Source: GCA-002733465 sp965230525 (lineage in GTDB: Bacteria; Pseudomonadota; Gammaproteobacteria; Enterobacterales; Kangiellaceae). Taken from it: DNA of 64,000 nt. A program made the translations under genes and the position numbers. Location: the NCBI GenBank assembly GCA_965230525.1, contig OZ246008.1, forward strand, positions 2,914,001-2,978,000, read 5' to 3'. The notes under the pieces are model-generated. The model saw nothing but the letters and a program-made list of their open reading frames with translations. It ran no database searches and was not told the DNA's origin. Below are positions 25,992 to 35,398 of this stretch, piece by piece (the first letter of the stretch is position 1; each line of letters begins with the position of its first letter).

Positions 25992-26459
25992 CTATTTAGA
26001 CCTATTGTTAACAGCCAGTCGTTGCATTCCAATATGCGGGATGTCATCTTCTAAATAGCTTTGACCGACAGTTTCAAATTGGTGTTGTCGATAAAATTCT
26101 ATTAAGTAAGCCTGAGCAGAAATGTGGCAGGTATGATTTGGCCAATGGCTATCGATTAATTGGTTGGCTTTTTTTACCAGCTGATGTCCAACGCCAGACC
26201 CTCTTTGAGTCTCTGCCGTGACAACGCGACCCAAAGAGGTTTGATTAGGATAACTGCAGTCCGGTGGTAAAATTCGTAAATAAGCGCTGACCGGATCGGT
26301 TGAATTAAATAAATGCAGTGCGTTGGGATCTAAATCTTTGTCATCCAAATCGGGGTAAGCACAGTTTTGCTCGACCACGAACACATCACTTCGTAGTTTG
26401 AGAATTTGATATAGCTCAGTGTTCGATAGTTCTTTGAATCGTTTTACCTTCCATTGCAT
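25992..26459 (-). CDS. elaA: GNAT-family acetyltransferase, ElaA type
   Basis: 155 residues. The N-terminal pattern LYQILKLRSDVFVVEQNCAY followed by DLDDKDLD is the ElaA signature, and SLGRVVTAETQRGSGVGHQL is the acetyl-CoA loop. ElaA is a conserved N-acetyltransferase of unknown acceptor. The length is the family's usual 150. It lies 33 bases downstream of the carboxypeptidase gene in the same direction and may be co-transcribed. Confidence 0.87.
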   Translation of the reverse strand: MQWKVKRFKELSNTELYQILKLRSDVFVVEQNCAYPDLDDKDLDPNALHLFNSTDPVSAYLRILPPDCSYPNQTSLGRVVTAETQRGSGVGHQLVKKANQLIDSHWPNHTCHISAQAYLIEFYRQHQFETVGQSYLEDDIPHIGMQRLAVNNRSK

Positions 26460-26492
26460 GATTGTTTTGAACCTTATCTTTTACTTTTTGTT

Positions 26493-28619
26493 TTAAAGGG
26501 CTGTGTTCTTTGAAATCAGTTTGTTCGCGTTTCGACTAGAAATTCGAATCAGCCCCACAAGTAATGCGAGAAGCACGAAGGAACCACTGCCACCACCGCT
26601 TGAACGCTCTGGCTCTTCAGGTGGAGCGATTGGCTGGGTGACTTTAACATCTGCGGAAATATACGATCGATTCTGCGAGTCGTCGGTGATAGCCAAGGTG
26701 ACGGTATAAGTTCCGGCCTGCGGATAGCTATATTGCTGAGTTTGGTTGGTGGCAACCGAAGCTGTGAAGCCGTCTCCGTAAAACCAGTTATAACCTATAA
26801 TATCGCCATCTGAGTCATTGCTGGCTGAGGGGTCAAACGAACAACTTAAACCACTGCAACTTGAAGTAAATGACGGTACCGCAGAGTTATTGTCTGAAAC
26901 ATGTAAATCAATTGCACTCGTTACGCCAGCCTGACCGTCTTGATTTTTTGCTCTCAGAAATACAGTGTGTGCCCCCATAGTTAAGTTACTCGTGTCAATG
27001 GAAACCGAGGCGGATTCAACTCCCGAATCAAAATTACCATCGTCAGCAGTTAAGGTGCTAACAACGGCATTATCTTGCCATATCGGCGTATCGATTGAAT
27101 ATTCGATACTTTCGATAGTATGTGTGAGATTTGATTGGCGTGTTAGTTGAGTGCTTGCGGCGACCTTTAGCTCAGCAAGGTTGCCTTGTGCAACGCTGCT
27201 GGACTTTTCCGATCCATTGATTCGAAAATGCAAAAAGTCTGGACCATGGCCTAGCAAGTAAGGTGCGGCCGTGGCTTTGGCGGCATAATGCAGTGCTTTA
27301 AGGTTATCGGGCTTTATAACGTAATTGTAGTCATCACAATTTTGAAAAAATGCGGTACCTAGCTCAAATGTGAAGGCGGCAATACCAAGATCGCCATAAC
27401 TCACACTATCGCTCGTGCCATCGGTGGGGTAGAGGCCAATACTTTGTTGCGGGGTGTAATTGTTAAACCAGGCTAGTTTGTTACCCAGCGAAACAAATCC
27501 TGCATCATTTGCAGATGGGGTATTTGTGTGACCCCACGGCCACAGTACTAATTCGCTGAAGCTATGGATGTCGATGTGCATGCCTGCGGTGTCGGTTGGT
27601 GCCGGGTCTTCTAATGCTGGCCCTCGAACATCGGGATAGAGACTTCGTATATAGTCAGAGACTGCTTTTGTTTCGGGTTCGGATTCTGGCGCTAATCCTC
27701 GATATTTATTGTCGCACTCATTTCCGCTAGAACCATTGGTTGTTGAGTTCCAGGTGTGTGCAAAATTTCGGTTCAAATCAACTCCAATAACCCCATCGTC
27801 GGCACCTTGCGGACAATGTAGCTCATTGGTGTTTTTACGTTGTAAAACGCCTGTTTCGGCAATTTTGCGCCCGTCTGGATTCATATGAAACAGTAAATGA
27901 ACTTCATGGTAATCAACGATCCAGCGAATATCAGGGTTCGAGTCATACTCGTTGAGAAGCTGTTTAGCGAACTCCAGATTAAGCGCTGCTGGCGCATATT
28001 CTCTAGCATGCATCGCACTATGAACAAACAACTTGGGTTTATCTTGAGTGATCGCTTGATTAGTGATCTTCAGCACCATTAAATCGTAGCCACCTTGCGA
28101 TTGTACTTTTTGCCAAGAATCGCCGATATCGATCCACTCACTAAGGCTCGGATACTGATTGGCTAAATCTGCACCGGTTGATAGTGTTTCTTCAACGGTT
28201 GGGTAGCACTCGAATCCAGGGATTCCAGCGATTTGTTTTTGCTTAGTCGACTTTGCTTGGTTCACTTTGGTCAAGAAATCTTGATATCGAGCATTCCATT
28301 GGTTGGCGACTTCTACTTTAAATCCAAACGGAGAAAGGGCATCTAATTCATGGGGGGTTAAATCGGCGATCACGTAGCCTTGCTTATAATTCACTTCGAG
28401 CAGTGCATGATGGTGAGAAATGGCGAGTTTACGCAGTAAAGCTTGATCTTGGTGGGATATTTTATGCGCTACAACAGAGTGGTTCGAACTTGCTGTCGGG
28501 GGCGCTATCTTTGTGTCCACCACTGCATTTGAGCTGAAAGGTAAAGAACAAGCACCCAAGCAAACCAATAGGCATGGCAAAGTTGTTCGGGCCTTTAGCC
28601 ACTTTGTTGAGTATTTCAT
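26493..28619 (-). CDS. Secreted M14 zinc carboxypeptidase with PKD domain and GlyGly-CTERM anchor
   Basis: 708 residues. A signal peptide (1-30), a pro-region, and a peptidase M14 domain (about 150-460): zinc ligands HxxE in SAMHAREYAPAAL, third ligand in DIHSFSELVLW, substrate-binding around VIGVDLNRNFAHTW, and the catalytic Glu in AFTFELGTAF. A linker with two Ig-like strands follows, then a PKD domain at about 590-670 (SNDSDGDIIGYNWFYGDG, QAGTYTVTLAITDDSQNRS). The C-terminus is SSGGGSGSF, a hydrophobic helix and a basic tail, which is a GlyGly-CTERM signal. Such proteins are cut by rhombosortase and reach the surface through type II secretion. It should release C-terminal residues from extracellular peptides. 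Rhombosortase is not in this window. Confidence 0.88.
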   Translation of the reverse strand: MKYSTKWLKARTTLPCLLVCLGACSLPFSSNAVVDTKIAPPTASSNHSVVAHKISHQDQALLRKLAISHHHALLEVNYKQGYVIADLTPHELDALSPFGFKVEVANQWNARYQDFLTKVNQAKSTKQKQIAGIPGFECYPTVEETLSTGADLANQYPSLSEWIDIGDSWQKVQSQGGYDLMVLKITNQAITQDKPKLFVHSAMHAREYAPAALNLEFAKQLLNEYDSNPDIRWIVDYHEVHLLFHMNPDGRKIAETGVLQRKNTNELHCPQGADDGVIGVDLNRNFAHTWNSTTNGSSGNECDNKYRGLAPESEPETKAVSDYIRSLYPDVRGPALEDPAPTDTAGMHIDIHSFSELVLWPWGHTNTPSANDAGFVSLGNKLAWFNNYTPQQSIGLYPTDGTSDSVSYGDLGIAAFTFELGTAFFQNCDDYNYVIKPDNLKALHYAAKATAAPYLLGHGPDFLHFRINGSEKSSSVAQGNLAELKVAASTQLTRQSNLTHTIESIEYSIDTPIWQDNAVVSTLTADDGNFDSGVESASVSIDTSNLTMGAHTVFLRAKNQDGQAGVTSAIDLHVSDNNSAVPSFTSSCSGLSCSFDPSASNDSDGDIIGYNWFYGDGFTASVATNQTQQYSYPQAGTYTVTLAITDDSQNRSYISADVKVTQPIAPPEEPERSSGGGSGSFVLLALLVGLIRISSRNANKLISKNTAL

Positions 28620-28938
28620 AGTGCCGACTCCAAAAGTTTAATCAACCAATCCAGACTATTTCATTTTATGCCAGTGACAGAGGAGGTCAAGTTACAAATA
28701 CCTAACTCAATTAGTATTTATTAACCAATGTTTGATTGTCTGCTTGCGGTGCCACAGATGTGAGCGACCACAAAGACTGAGGGTTAGGGTATTCTGGTAA
28801 GTGATATTTTGATCGAATCGCTGAAAACATCGCTGATTTAGTAGCAGCTACAAGAATTAGGATTATTACTTTCGAGTTGCGAGCGCTTAGCTTATAATCG
28901 CTGTTTTCGTTATCACAAAGAATTCAAATCAATATTCG
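28620..28938. other. Intergenic region before dnaX
   Basis: 319 bases between the divergent carboxypeptidase and dnaX genes. The dnaX promoter is at 28870-28898. No 4.5S RNA gene is present. Nothing further is recognised. Confidence 0.5.
28870..28898 (+). promoter_or_regulatory. Putative sigma-70 promoter of dnaX
   Basis: TTTCGA (28870-28875), 17-base spacer, TATAAT (28893-28898). Transcription would begin about 34 bases before the dnaX start. Confidence 0.55.
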
Positions 28939-31041
28939 ATGAGTTATCAAGTACTAGCCCGTAAATGGCGTCCCAAGTCATTTGAACAACTAGTTGGCCA
29001 ACAACAGACGGCTACAGCGCTGTCTAATGCCCTTGAAACTCAACGCCTGCATCATGCTTATCTTTTTACCGGAACGCGCGGTGTAGGAAAGACCACTATC
29101 GCTCGTATTTTGTCCAAGAGTTTAAACTGCGAACAGGGAATTTCCCCAAGTCCATGTGGTGAATGTGCTAGTTGTGTAGAAATCGACCAAGGTAACTTTG
29201 TCGATCTAATGGAGATTGATGCGGCCTCAAAAACGAAAGTCGAAGATACTCGCGAGCTTCTCGACAATGTGCAATATCGACCGACACGAGGGCGCTATAA
29301 AGTTTACCTAATTGACGAAGTTCACATGTTAAGTGGGCACAGTTTCAACGCATTGCTCAAAACACTTGAAGAGCCGCCGCCACATGTTGTGTTTTTGTTA
29401 GCCACTACTGACCCGCAAAAGTTACCTGTGACAGTGTTGTCTCGCTGCCTGCAGTTTCATTTGCGTCGCATGGAAGAACAACAAATTGTTGATCATCTAA
29501 GCAAAATACTTCAGGCAGAAGCGCTTTCATTTGAATCCGATGCGCTTTGGCCAATTGCTAAAGGTGCGGACGGCTCGATGCGAGATGCACTAAGTTTGCT
29601 CGATCAGGCAATCGCCTACAGTGGCCAAAAAGTTACCAAGGCTGCGGTCTTGGAAATGTTAGGCAGTATTGATCAAAACTTCTGTATACGATTGTTGCAA
29701 CTCATACAACAAGACGATGCTCAAGGGGTAATGGCGTTAGTGAAAGAAATGGCGCAATTCTCACCGGATTTTATCGAGGTAATGTCTGACTGGCTAAATT
29801 TACTGCATCGACTCGCGGTTATACAAGCAACGGATGATCAATCGAATAGTGCACTCGTCGAATTAGCTTCACAGGTTAATCCAGCTGACCTGCAGCTCTA
29901 TTATCAACTTTCGTTACAGGCCAAAAAAGATTTGCCCTATGCACCTCATCCGAGACAAGGGTTTGAAATGGCGATGTTAAGAGTATTGGCGTTCCGACCC
30001 AAGCCAACTAACGCAACCCCTAGTCACGATTCAGGCAATAGCCAGCAAGTAAAAAAAAAACAAACTAATTTAGTCGACACAGAAAGCGAGGCTAATGCAA
30101 GCAAGCCCGTTCACCCAGCTGTGACTGTGAAAACAGAACCCAATTTAAAACTCGTTAATTCATCTGACGCTCCAAATATTATCGCCAAACAAAATGATGA
30201 AATTGCGATTGAAAGTCAGCATAGAGTTACTGCGCAAGGGGCCACGCAAGTATCAAATCGGCTTGAAGTGGTAGGTCAAACAACTCACTCTCAAGAAGTA
30301 AAATCTTTTGATGCAAAGTCGTCAGTGCAAGCTCATTCGTCAGCCCAAAAGTCGCTCGGGCCAGTTGTTTCGAATGAAGTTGTTTCGAATGAAGTTGTTT
30401 CGAATGAATCTGACCCTGAAAAAAAATTAACCGAACAAAATGCAGACCAAAAAAATACGAGTTTAAAAACTACAGATTTTGGTGACAGTCTCAAAGATGG
30501 TGAAGTGCCAAAGATTCAGCAACCGACAGAAAGACTAGGTGAACCTGAAACCAATAACTCAAGCCATACTTCGCAAGCTCAAACCGAAACAAAAGTCAGT
30601 AAGTTGCCGTATCACGAGCGCCCGCTTTATCCCGACGAAGCGCAACTAGAGTTGACCCAAATCACAGAGGAAAACTGGCATATCGCCGTTGATCAAATGA
30701 GGTTGCGAGGAAACGGTCAGCAAGTCTTAATTAATTCTCTGGGCTCGTTTAACAACCAGCGGCTTGAAATTCGTTATTTAAAACAGGTTGAGCATTTCTT
30801 AACGGAAAATCTCAATCAGTCATTAATAAAAACAATCAGAAAATATTTTAAGCAACCGCAACTACCAATAATTTTTGAGACCATAGAGTCGATTGATCTT
30901 TCTCCAAAAGATAGACAAGTGAAAGTTCATCAGCAAGCACTTGAAGCGGCCTATCAAGATTTACAAAGCAATAGCTGCGTTGCTGTTTTACAACAATCCA
31001 TTGGGGCGACAATTGATAAGTCGACCATTGAACTAAAATAA
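28939..31041 (+). CDS. dnaX: DNA polymerase III subunits gamma and tau
   Basis: 700 residues, the size of full-length tau. Walker A GTRGVGKTT (45-53), zinc-binding Cys64, 73, 76 and 79, Walker B LIDEVHML, and the sensor LSRC (168-170) make the AAA+ clamp-loader module; domain III ends near residue 365. The linker (about 370-590) is polar and contains a threefold VVSNE repeat. The C-terminal part (PYHERPLYPDEAQ onward) should bind DnaB and the polymerase alpha subunit. An A10 run follows codon 371 and both shifted frames stop within 13 bases, so a short gamma form is likely. It leads the dnaX-ybaB-recR cluster. Confidence 0.96.
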   Translation: MSYQVLARKWRPKSFEQLVGQQQTATALSNALETQRLHHAYLFTGTRGVGKTTIARILSKSLNCEQGISPSPCGECASCVEIDQGNFVDLMEIDAASKTKVEDTRELLDNVQYRPTRGRYKVYLIDEVHMLSGHSFNALLKTLEEPPPHVVFLLATTDPQKLPVTVLSRCLQFHLRRMEEQQIVDHLSKILQAEALSFESDALWPIAKGADGSMRDALSLLDQAIAYSGQKVTKAAVLEMLGSIDQNFCIRLLQLIQQDDAQGVMALVKEMAQFSPDFIEVMSDWLNLLHRLAVIQATDDQSNSALVELASQVNPADLQLYYQLSLQAKKDLPYAPHPRQGFEMAMLRVLAFRPKPTNATPSHDSGNSQQVKKKQTNLVDTESEANASKPVHPAVTVKTEPNLKLVNSSDAPNIIAKQNDEIAIESQHRVTAQGATQVSNRLEVVGQTTHSQEVKSFDAKSSVQAHSSAQKSLGPVVSNEVVSNEVVSNESDPEKKLTEQNADQKNTSLKTTDFGDSLKDGEVPKIQQPTERLGEPETNNSSHTSQAQTETKVSKLPYHERPLYPDEAQLELTQITEENWHIAVDQMRLRGNGQQVLINSLGSFNNQRLEIRYLKQVEHFLTENLNQSLIKTIRKYFKQPQLPIIFETIESIDLSPKDRQVKVHQQALEAAYQDLQSNSCVAVLQQSIGATIDKSTIELK
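30049..30073 (+). other. A10 slip site with stops in both shifted frames (gamma-subunit frameshift)
   Basis: Frame 0 reads GTA AAA AAA AAA CAA ACT. The -1 frame stops at TAA 30066-30068 and the +1 frame at TAG 30071-30073. A slip of either kind gives a protein of about 375 residues ending right after domain III, the size expected for gamma. Confidence 0.7.
30364..30408 (+). repeat. In-frame 15-bp triplication in dnaX
   Basis: GTTGTTTCGAATGAA occurs three times without change at 30364, 30379 and 30394, giving VVSNE three times in the tau linker. Confidence 0.95.
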
Positions 31042-31112
31042 TTAGCTAACTTTAAAAAGTTGCTTAACATAACTCTGATAGAGTTGATTCTAATTAAAAA
31101 GTTGAGGTAATA

Positions 31113-31433
31113 ATGAAAGGCTTAGGCGATTTGATGAAGCAGGCCCAGCAAATGCAGGAAAAAATGCAGGATGCTCAAAACGAAGTTGCAAATGTAGAAG
31201 TAATGGGTGCATCGGGTGCGGGTTTGGTTAAGGTGACAATGACCGGTCGACACGACGTTAAACAAGTAAATATCGATCCTTCTTTACTTTCAGAAGAAAA
31301 AGAAATTTTAGAAGATCTCATTGCAGCAGCTATCAACGATGCAGTGAGAAAAGTGGAAACAGAAACTAAAGATAAAATGGCCTCTGTGACCAGTGGGATC
31401 GGTTTACCGCCCGGCTTTAAATTTCCTTTCTAA
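31113..31433 (+). CDS. ybaB: YbaB/EbfC nucleoid-associated protein
   Basis: 106 residues. The start GLGDLMKQAQQMQEKMQDAQ and the later GLVKVTMTGRHDVKQVNID are the YbaB/EbfC signature. It is a small dimer that binds DNA in the nucleoid. Coding position between dnaX and recR is the standard one. The start has GAGG nine bases upstream; the length (E. coli 109) fits. Confidence 0.95.
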   Translation: MKGLGDLMKQAQQMQEKMQDAQNEVANVEVMGASGAGLVKVTMTGRHDVKQVNIDPSLLSEEKEILEDLIAAAINDAVRKVETETKDKMASVTSGIGLPPGFKFPF

Positions 31434-31442
31434 GAACCTACC

Positions 31443-32048
31443 ATGACTTCTGTTTCTTTGCTGACTGAATTAATTGATGCGTTAAAGTGTTTGCCGGGAG
31501 TCGGTAAAAAGTCTGCTCAGCGCATGGCTTACCACTTATTGGATAAAAATCGACAAGGCGCATTGCAACTTTCCGAAGTCCTCAGTGAGGCAATGCAGAG
31601 GATCGGTAATTGTCAAAGGTGCAGAGATTATACGGAGCAAAAACAGTGTCAGTTATGTGCCAATGATCGCCGCGATTCAAGTTTACTTTGTGTGGTAGAG
31701 TCCCCTGCTGATGTTTTAGCGATAGAGTCAACCGCCAGTTTTAGCGGATTATTTTTTGTGTTGCAAGGTCAGTTATCCCCACTCGACGGGATAGGACCCG
31801 AAGAAATCGGCATGCCACTATTGGCGGAGCGGCTCGCTGAGGGAGAGATAGAAGAAGTAATTGTAGCCACTTCATCAACCATTGAAGGTGAAGCTACGGC
31901 ACATTATATTGCTCAATTGGCGCAAAAAAATATCAAACCAATTAAAGTAACTCGACTTGCGCAAGGTGTACCCATTGGTGGGGAGTTAGGTTATTTAGAT
32001 CAATCAACTCTGGCACTTTCAATCGCAAACCGAAACCGATTGGATTAA
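31443..32048 (+). CDS. recR: Recombination mediator protein RecR
   Basis: 201 residues with all family parts: helix-hairpin-helix LPGVGKKSAQRMAYH, the zinc finger of four cysteines (CQRCRDYTEQKQCQLC), and the Toprim domain with VVESPADVLAIE and LAQGVPIGGELGYLD. RecR works with RecF and RecO to load RecA at single-strand gaps. It starts nine bases after the ybaB stop. The standard length of about 200 is kept. Confidence 0.96.
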   Translation: MTSVSLLTELIDALKCLPGVGKKSAQRMAYHLLDKNRQGALQLSEVLSEAMQRIGNCQRCRDYTEQKQCQLCANDRRDSSLLCVVESPADVLAIESTASFSGLFFVLQGQLSPLDGIGPEEIGMPLLAERLAEGEIEEVIVATSSTIEGEATAHYIAQLAQKNIKPIKVTRLAQGVPIGGELGYLDQSTLALSIANRNRLD

Positions 32049-32095
32049 TTAGCGTTTACTTTTCACCTATAGTATCAGAGTTTTAATGCTTTCGA

Positions 32096-33112
32096 TTAAG
32101 AGCGGGTCAACTCACCACGTAATGAGGTTTGCATTTTTTGTTTTATTTCCTCTGTAGAGCACTGAGTGCTAAGAAGATAACTGAGTTTTGTGAGCGTTGC
32201 TTCGGGAGTCATGTCGTAACCACTGATCACACCGGCATTTAATAATTGATGCCCAGTTTCATAGCTTGACATATCAACAGTGCCTTTGATGCACTGAGTG
32301 CAGTTGACAATGATGATACCCGCATGGTTGGCGGCCGCCAATAAATGCAAAAACTTTTGGTCGTTGCAGGGCGCATTACCCATACCATAAGTCATTAATA
32401 CTAAGCCTTGAATTCCCGAGCTCAAAACAGCTTCTAAAACGTCGCTAGAAAATCCTGGGTACAAACTGAGTACCATGACTTTAGGGGCTGCAATTCGGTT
32501 AATACTGAGCGGCTTAAGCGGCTCTTTTAAAATCAAATCTTGATTAACATTTATTTGTGAACCAACTTCAACCAAAGCAGGAAAGTTAGGTGACTTGAAC
32601 GCGTGAAAACCACTAGCATCAAGTTTTCGAGCACGGTTTCCACGATAAAGTCGGTTATGAAAATACAAAGTGACTTCTGGAATATCATAGCTAGAAGCGA
32701 GTAATAATGAAGTAATTAGGTTTTCTCTAGCATCGGTTCGCATTTGAGACCAAGGGATCTGAGAGCCAGTAACAATCACCGGCTTGGAAAGGTCTTCTAA
32801 CATAAAAGAAAGCGCAGAAGCGGTGTAAGCCATGGTATCTGTTCCATGGAGTACAATAAAGCCATCAAAGTCATCATAATGGGCTTTGATATCTTCTGAC
32901 ACTTTAAACCAATCGTCAGGTGTAATGTTTGAGGAGTCGAGTAATTCTTCATATTCGTTTATCTCGACTTCTGGCATATCCGGATAGGCTAGCTCAGGTA
33001 AGCGTTTCAACTGCTCCGTGAAGTAGCCGGCTTCTGGAATAAAACCTCGGTCACTTGGCTTCATTCCAATCGTGCCGCCGGTATAGGCGATGTAGACTTT
33101 CTTTTCACTCAT
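32096..33112 (-). CDS. ansA: Type I (cytosolic) L-asparaginase
   Basis: 338 residues, no signal peptide. The two active-site threonine segments are AYTGGTIGMKPSDRGF and VLHGTDTMAYTASALSFML, with TGSQIPWSQMRTDARENL typical of AnsA. It hydrolyses L-asparagine to aspartate and ammonia, as a dimer or tetramer. The length equals that of E. coli AnsA (338). It lies downstream of sppA on the same strand but a terminator (33270-33298) separates them, so it has its own promoter. In E. coli sppA and ansA are neighbours too. Confidence 0.95.
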   Translation of the reverse strand: MSEKKVYIAYTGGTIGMKPSDRGFIPEAGYFTEQLKRLPELAYPDMPEVEINEYEELLDSSNITPDDWFKVSEDIKAHYDDFDGFIVLHGTDTMAYTASALSFMLEDLSKPVIVTGSQIPWSQMRTDARENLITSLLLASSYDIPEVTLYFHNRLYRGNRARKLDASGFHAFKSPNFPALVEVGSQINVNQDLILKEPLKPLSINRIAAPKVMVLSLYPGFSSDVLEAVLSSGIQGLVLMTYGMGNAPCNDQKFLHLLAAANHAGIIIVNCTQCIKGTVDMSSYETGHQLLNAGVISGYDMTPEATLTKLSYLLSTQCSTEEIKQKMQTSLRGELTRS

Positions 33113-33269
33113 AGTTTAGCCGAGCAAGTTTTAAACGTGGGAGTATAATAACCAAGCCAGCAGGGGAGATAAAGGATAAACTTTGTGTCTTTGAAGTGGG
33201 CAACTAAAATGTCAGAGATAAAGCGAGTTAGCATTTAAATATTAAATCTATACGTTTTTTAAAACGATC

Positions 33270-33298
33270 AAAAAAGCGGGTCGAAAACCCGCTTTTTT
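33270..33298 (-). terminator. Rho-independent terminator of sppA
   Basis: Eleven-base arms AAAAAAGCGGG and CCCGCTTTTTT enclose TCGAAAA. In the minus direction it lies 24 bases after the sppA stop; being symmetrical it can also stop plus-strand transcription. Confidence 0.9.
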
Positions 33299-33321
33299 AA
33301 TGGTCGATTGGCTATGCTGAC

Positions 33322-35169
33322 TTACTTAATTTCACAAAAGCAAGTTGCATAAGCATTATTCGGATCATTCCATAAAGTAATCATGTTAAGTGTTTCACTG
33401 ACCTGTTGAACCACTTTACTTTGTATTGTCGGCTTAAGCATTGTAACTTGCTTTTGCTCTACAAGATCAGCAACCTCTGCTTGGTTGAATAGTTCTTTTA
33501 GGAACTTTTCGTTTTCCGACAATGTGCGTTTAACTTTGAGTACTTCATAGTTTGTGATACCAGCGAGTTTTGCGGCTGATTTAATCGCATCATCAAGATT
33601 ACCGAGCTGATCAACAAGTCCTAGCTCGTGAGCTTTTTTGCCAGACCACACTCGTCCTTGCGCTATTTTATCGACTTCTTCTTTGGACATATTACGTCCC
33701 TTAGCCACGAGCTCTAAAAATGCATCGTAACCGGCATTGATTGATGTTTGAATAATTTCAGCAACATCTTCAGAAAGGGGCTGGCCAGCATCAACAGCAT
33801 TAGCATATTTAGTTGTACCAACACCGTCTCGGTGTATACCCCATTCATTAAGAGGTTTTTCAAAAGTTGGGATCATACCGAAGATACCAATGGAGCCGGT
33901 GATAGTGGTTGATTTTGCCCAGATTTCGTCCGAAGTCGCTGAGATCCAGTAACCACCAGAAGCGGCTACATCACCCATTGAAGCAACGACTTTAATACCT
34001 TGCTCTTGTGCTTTTACCAGTTCGCGTCGAATAACTTCTGATGCAAACGCTGAGCCACCACCACTGTCTACTCGAAGAACAATTGCTTTTACGTTTTCAT
34101 CATTCCGTGTTTTGCGAATTAATCTCGCGATGGTATCTCCACCGATAGTACCTTCTTTGTGCTCACCATCCATGATGTTACCTTTGGCAGTGATTACCGC
34201 TACTTTTTGCGAGTTAGGGTTGGTTAAGTCAATCGGCGAACGAATCGCTTTTAAATAATCAGCGTGGCTAATTGCTTTGAAGCTCTTAGACTTTTCGTCC
34301 ATTCCAACTCTCTCAATCATCATATCTCGGAACTCGACTCGACTCATCAGGCTGTCAACTAAACCTGCGTCTAAAGCTGTTTTGGCGCCGTCGCCATTAT
34401 TGCTAGCTAAGTTTTCTTTGAAGTTATTAATATAACTGGCAATGTCATCTGGCATAAGAGAGCGGCGCTCAGCGATATCTTTCTGAAATTCAGTCCATAA
34501 ATCAGCCATCCACGCTTGGTTTGCTAGCTTAGCTTCTTCAGACATATCATCACGAATAAAGGGCTCAACGGCTGACTTGAATGTGCCGACTTTAAAGACA
34601 TGAACGTTGACACCCATTTTGTCGAGGAAGGACTTGAAATAAGTTCCGACTCGAGCAAATCCAGTGATGAAAAGTCCACCTTGAGAGCTAAGAATGACTT
34701 CATCGGCTTGCGCTGCTAAATAGTATTGGGCTTGAGTGTAACTGTCACCATACGCGATGACCTTTTTGTCTTCGGTTTTAAAATCTTGAATTGCTGCAGC
34801 GAGATCTTGCAGTTTTGTGACACCAGCACCCCACATATAGTTAGTCGAGATGACCAGCGTGGTGATTCGCTTGTCATCTTTGGCGTTTTCTATCGCATCG
34901 ATCAAATCGTAAAGTAGCGTTTCTGGCGCATCTTGATTGCCTGTGGCCTCTTGCATAGCCTGATCGATGGGATCACGGTAGGTGAGTTGTTCCACTATGT
35001 ATCCGTTTGGTTGTAAAACCAAAGCTACCCCATTTTCAACTTTAATTTTGTCTCCAGAGCTAGCAATAGCGCTGATTAATAAAATAACAAACAGAAAAAA
35101 TACAAAATTAAGAAAAATTTTGCGGCTCAGATCGAGGCCATACCACAAATTTTTGAATAGCTTTGTCAT
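33322..35169 (-). CDS. sppA: Signal peptide peptidase SppA, 67K type
   Basis: 615 residues. One N-terminal membrane helix (about 18-38) anchors it. The tandem S49 repeats are visible: the N-terminal half carries the catalytic lysine region KVGTFKSAVEPF, the C-terminal half the nucleophilic serine in ASMGDVAASGGYWISA, preceded by LRVDSGGGSAFASE. It degrades cleaved signal peptides in the inner membrane, working on the periplasmic side. Length matches E. coli SppA (618). Followed by a clear terminator. Confidence 0.96.
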   Translation of the reverse strand: MTKLFKNLWYGLDLSRKIFLNFVFFLFVILLISAIASSGDKIKVENGVALVLQPNGYIVEQLTYRDPIDQAMQEATGNQDAPETLLYDLIDAIENAKDDKRITTLVISTNYMWGAGVTKLQDLAAAIQDFKTEDKKVIAYGDSYTQAQYYLAAQADEVILSSQGGLFITGFARVGTYFKSFLDKMGVNVHVFKVGTFKSAVEPFIRDDMSEEAKLANQAWMADLWTEFQKDIAERRSLMPDDIASYINNFKENLASNNGDGAKTALDAGLVDSLMSRVEFRDMMIERVGMDEKSKSFKAISHADYLKAIRSPIDLTNPNSQKVAVITAKGNIMDGEHKEGTIGGDTIARLIRKTRNDENVKAIVLRVDSGGGSAFASEVIRRELVKAQEQGIKVVASMGDVAASGGYWISATSDEIWAKSTTITGSIGIFGMIPTFEKPLNEWGIHRDGVGTTKYANAVDAGQPLSEDVAEIIQTSINAGYDAFLELVAKGRNMSKEEVDKIAQGRVWSGKKAHELGLVDQLGNLDDAIKSAAKLAGITNYEVLKVKRTLSENEKFLKELFNQAEVADLVEQKQVTMLKPTIQSKVVQQVSETLNMITLWNDPNNAYATCFCEIK

Positions 35170-35398
35170 TAATAGTCCTTAGGTTGTGAGTAAAAATTGA
35201 TTATTTCCCTAGCTTATACCAATCAATATTAAAATGTTAGTCCTTATAAGCTGGATTATTACCAGAGCCTATCAAAAATCGCTATCTCTTTGTATTTAAA
35301 GCCTTTATTAGGTATGACTAAAGTGTTAGAAAATCTTACTTTTGCTTAGTTAACGAATCGGTATAATGTGTCAAAACCAATAAAAACGACTAAACCCT

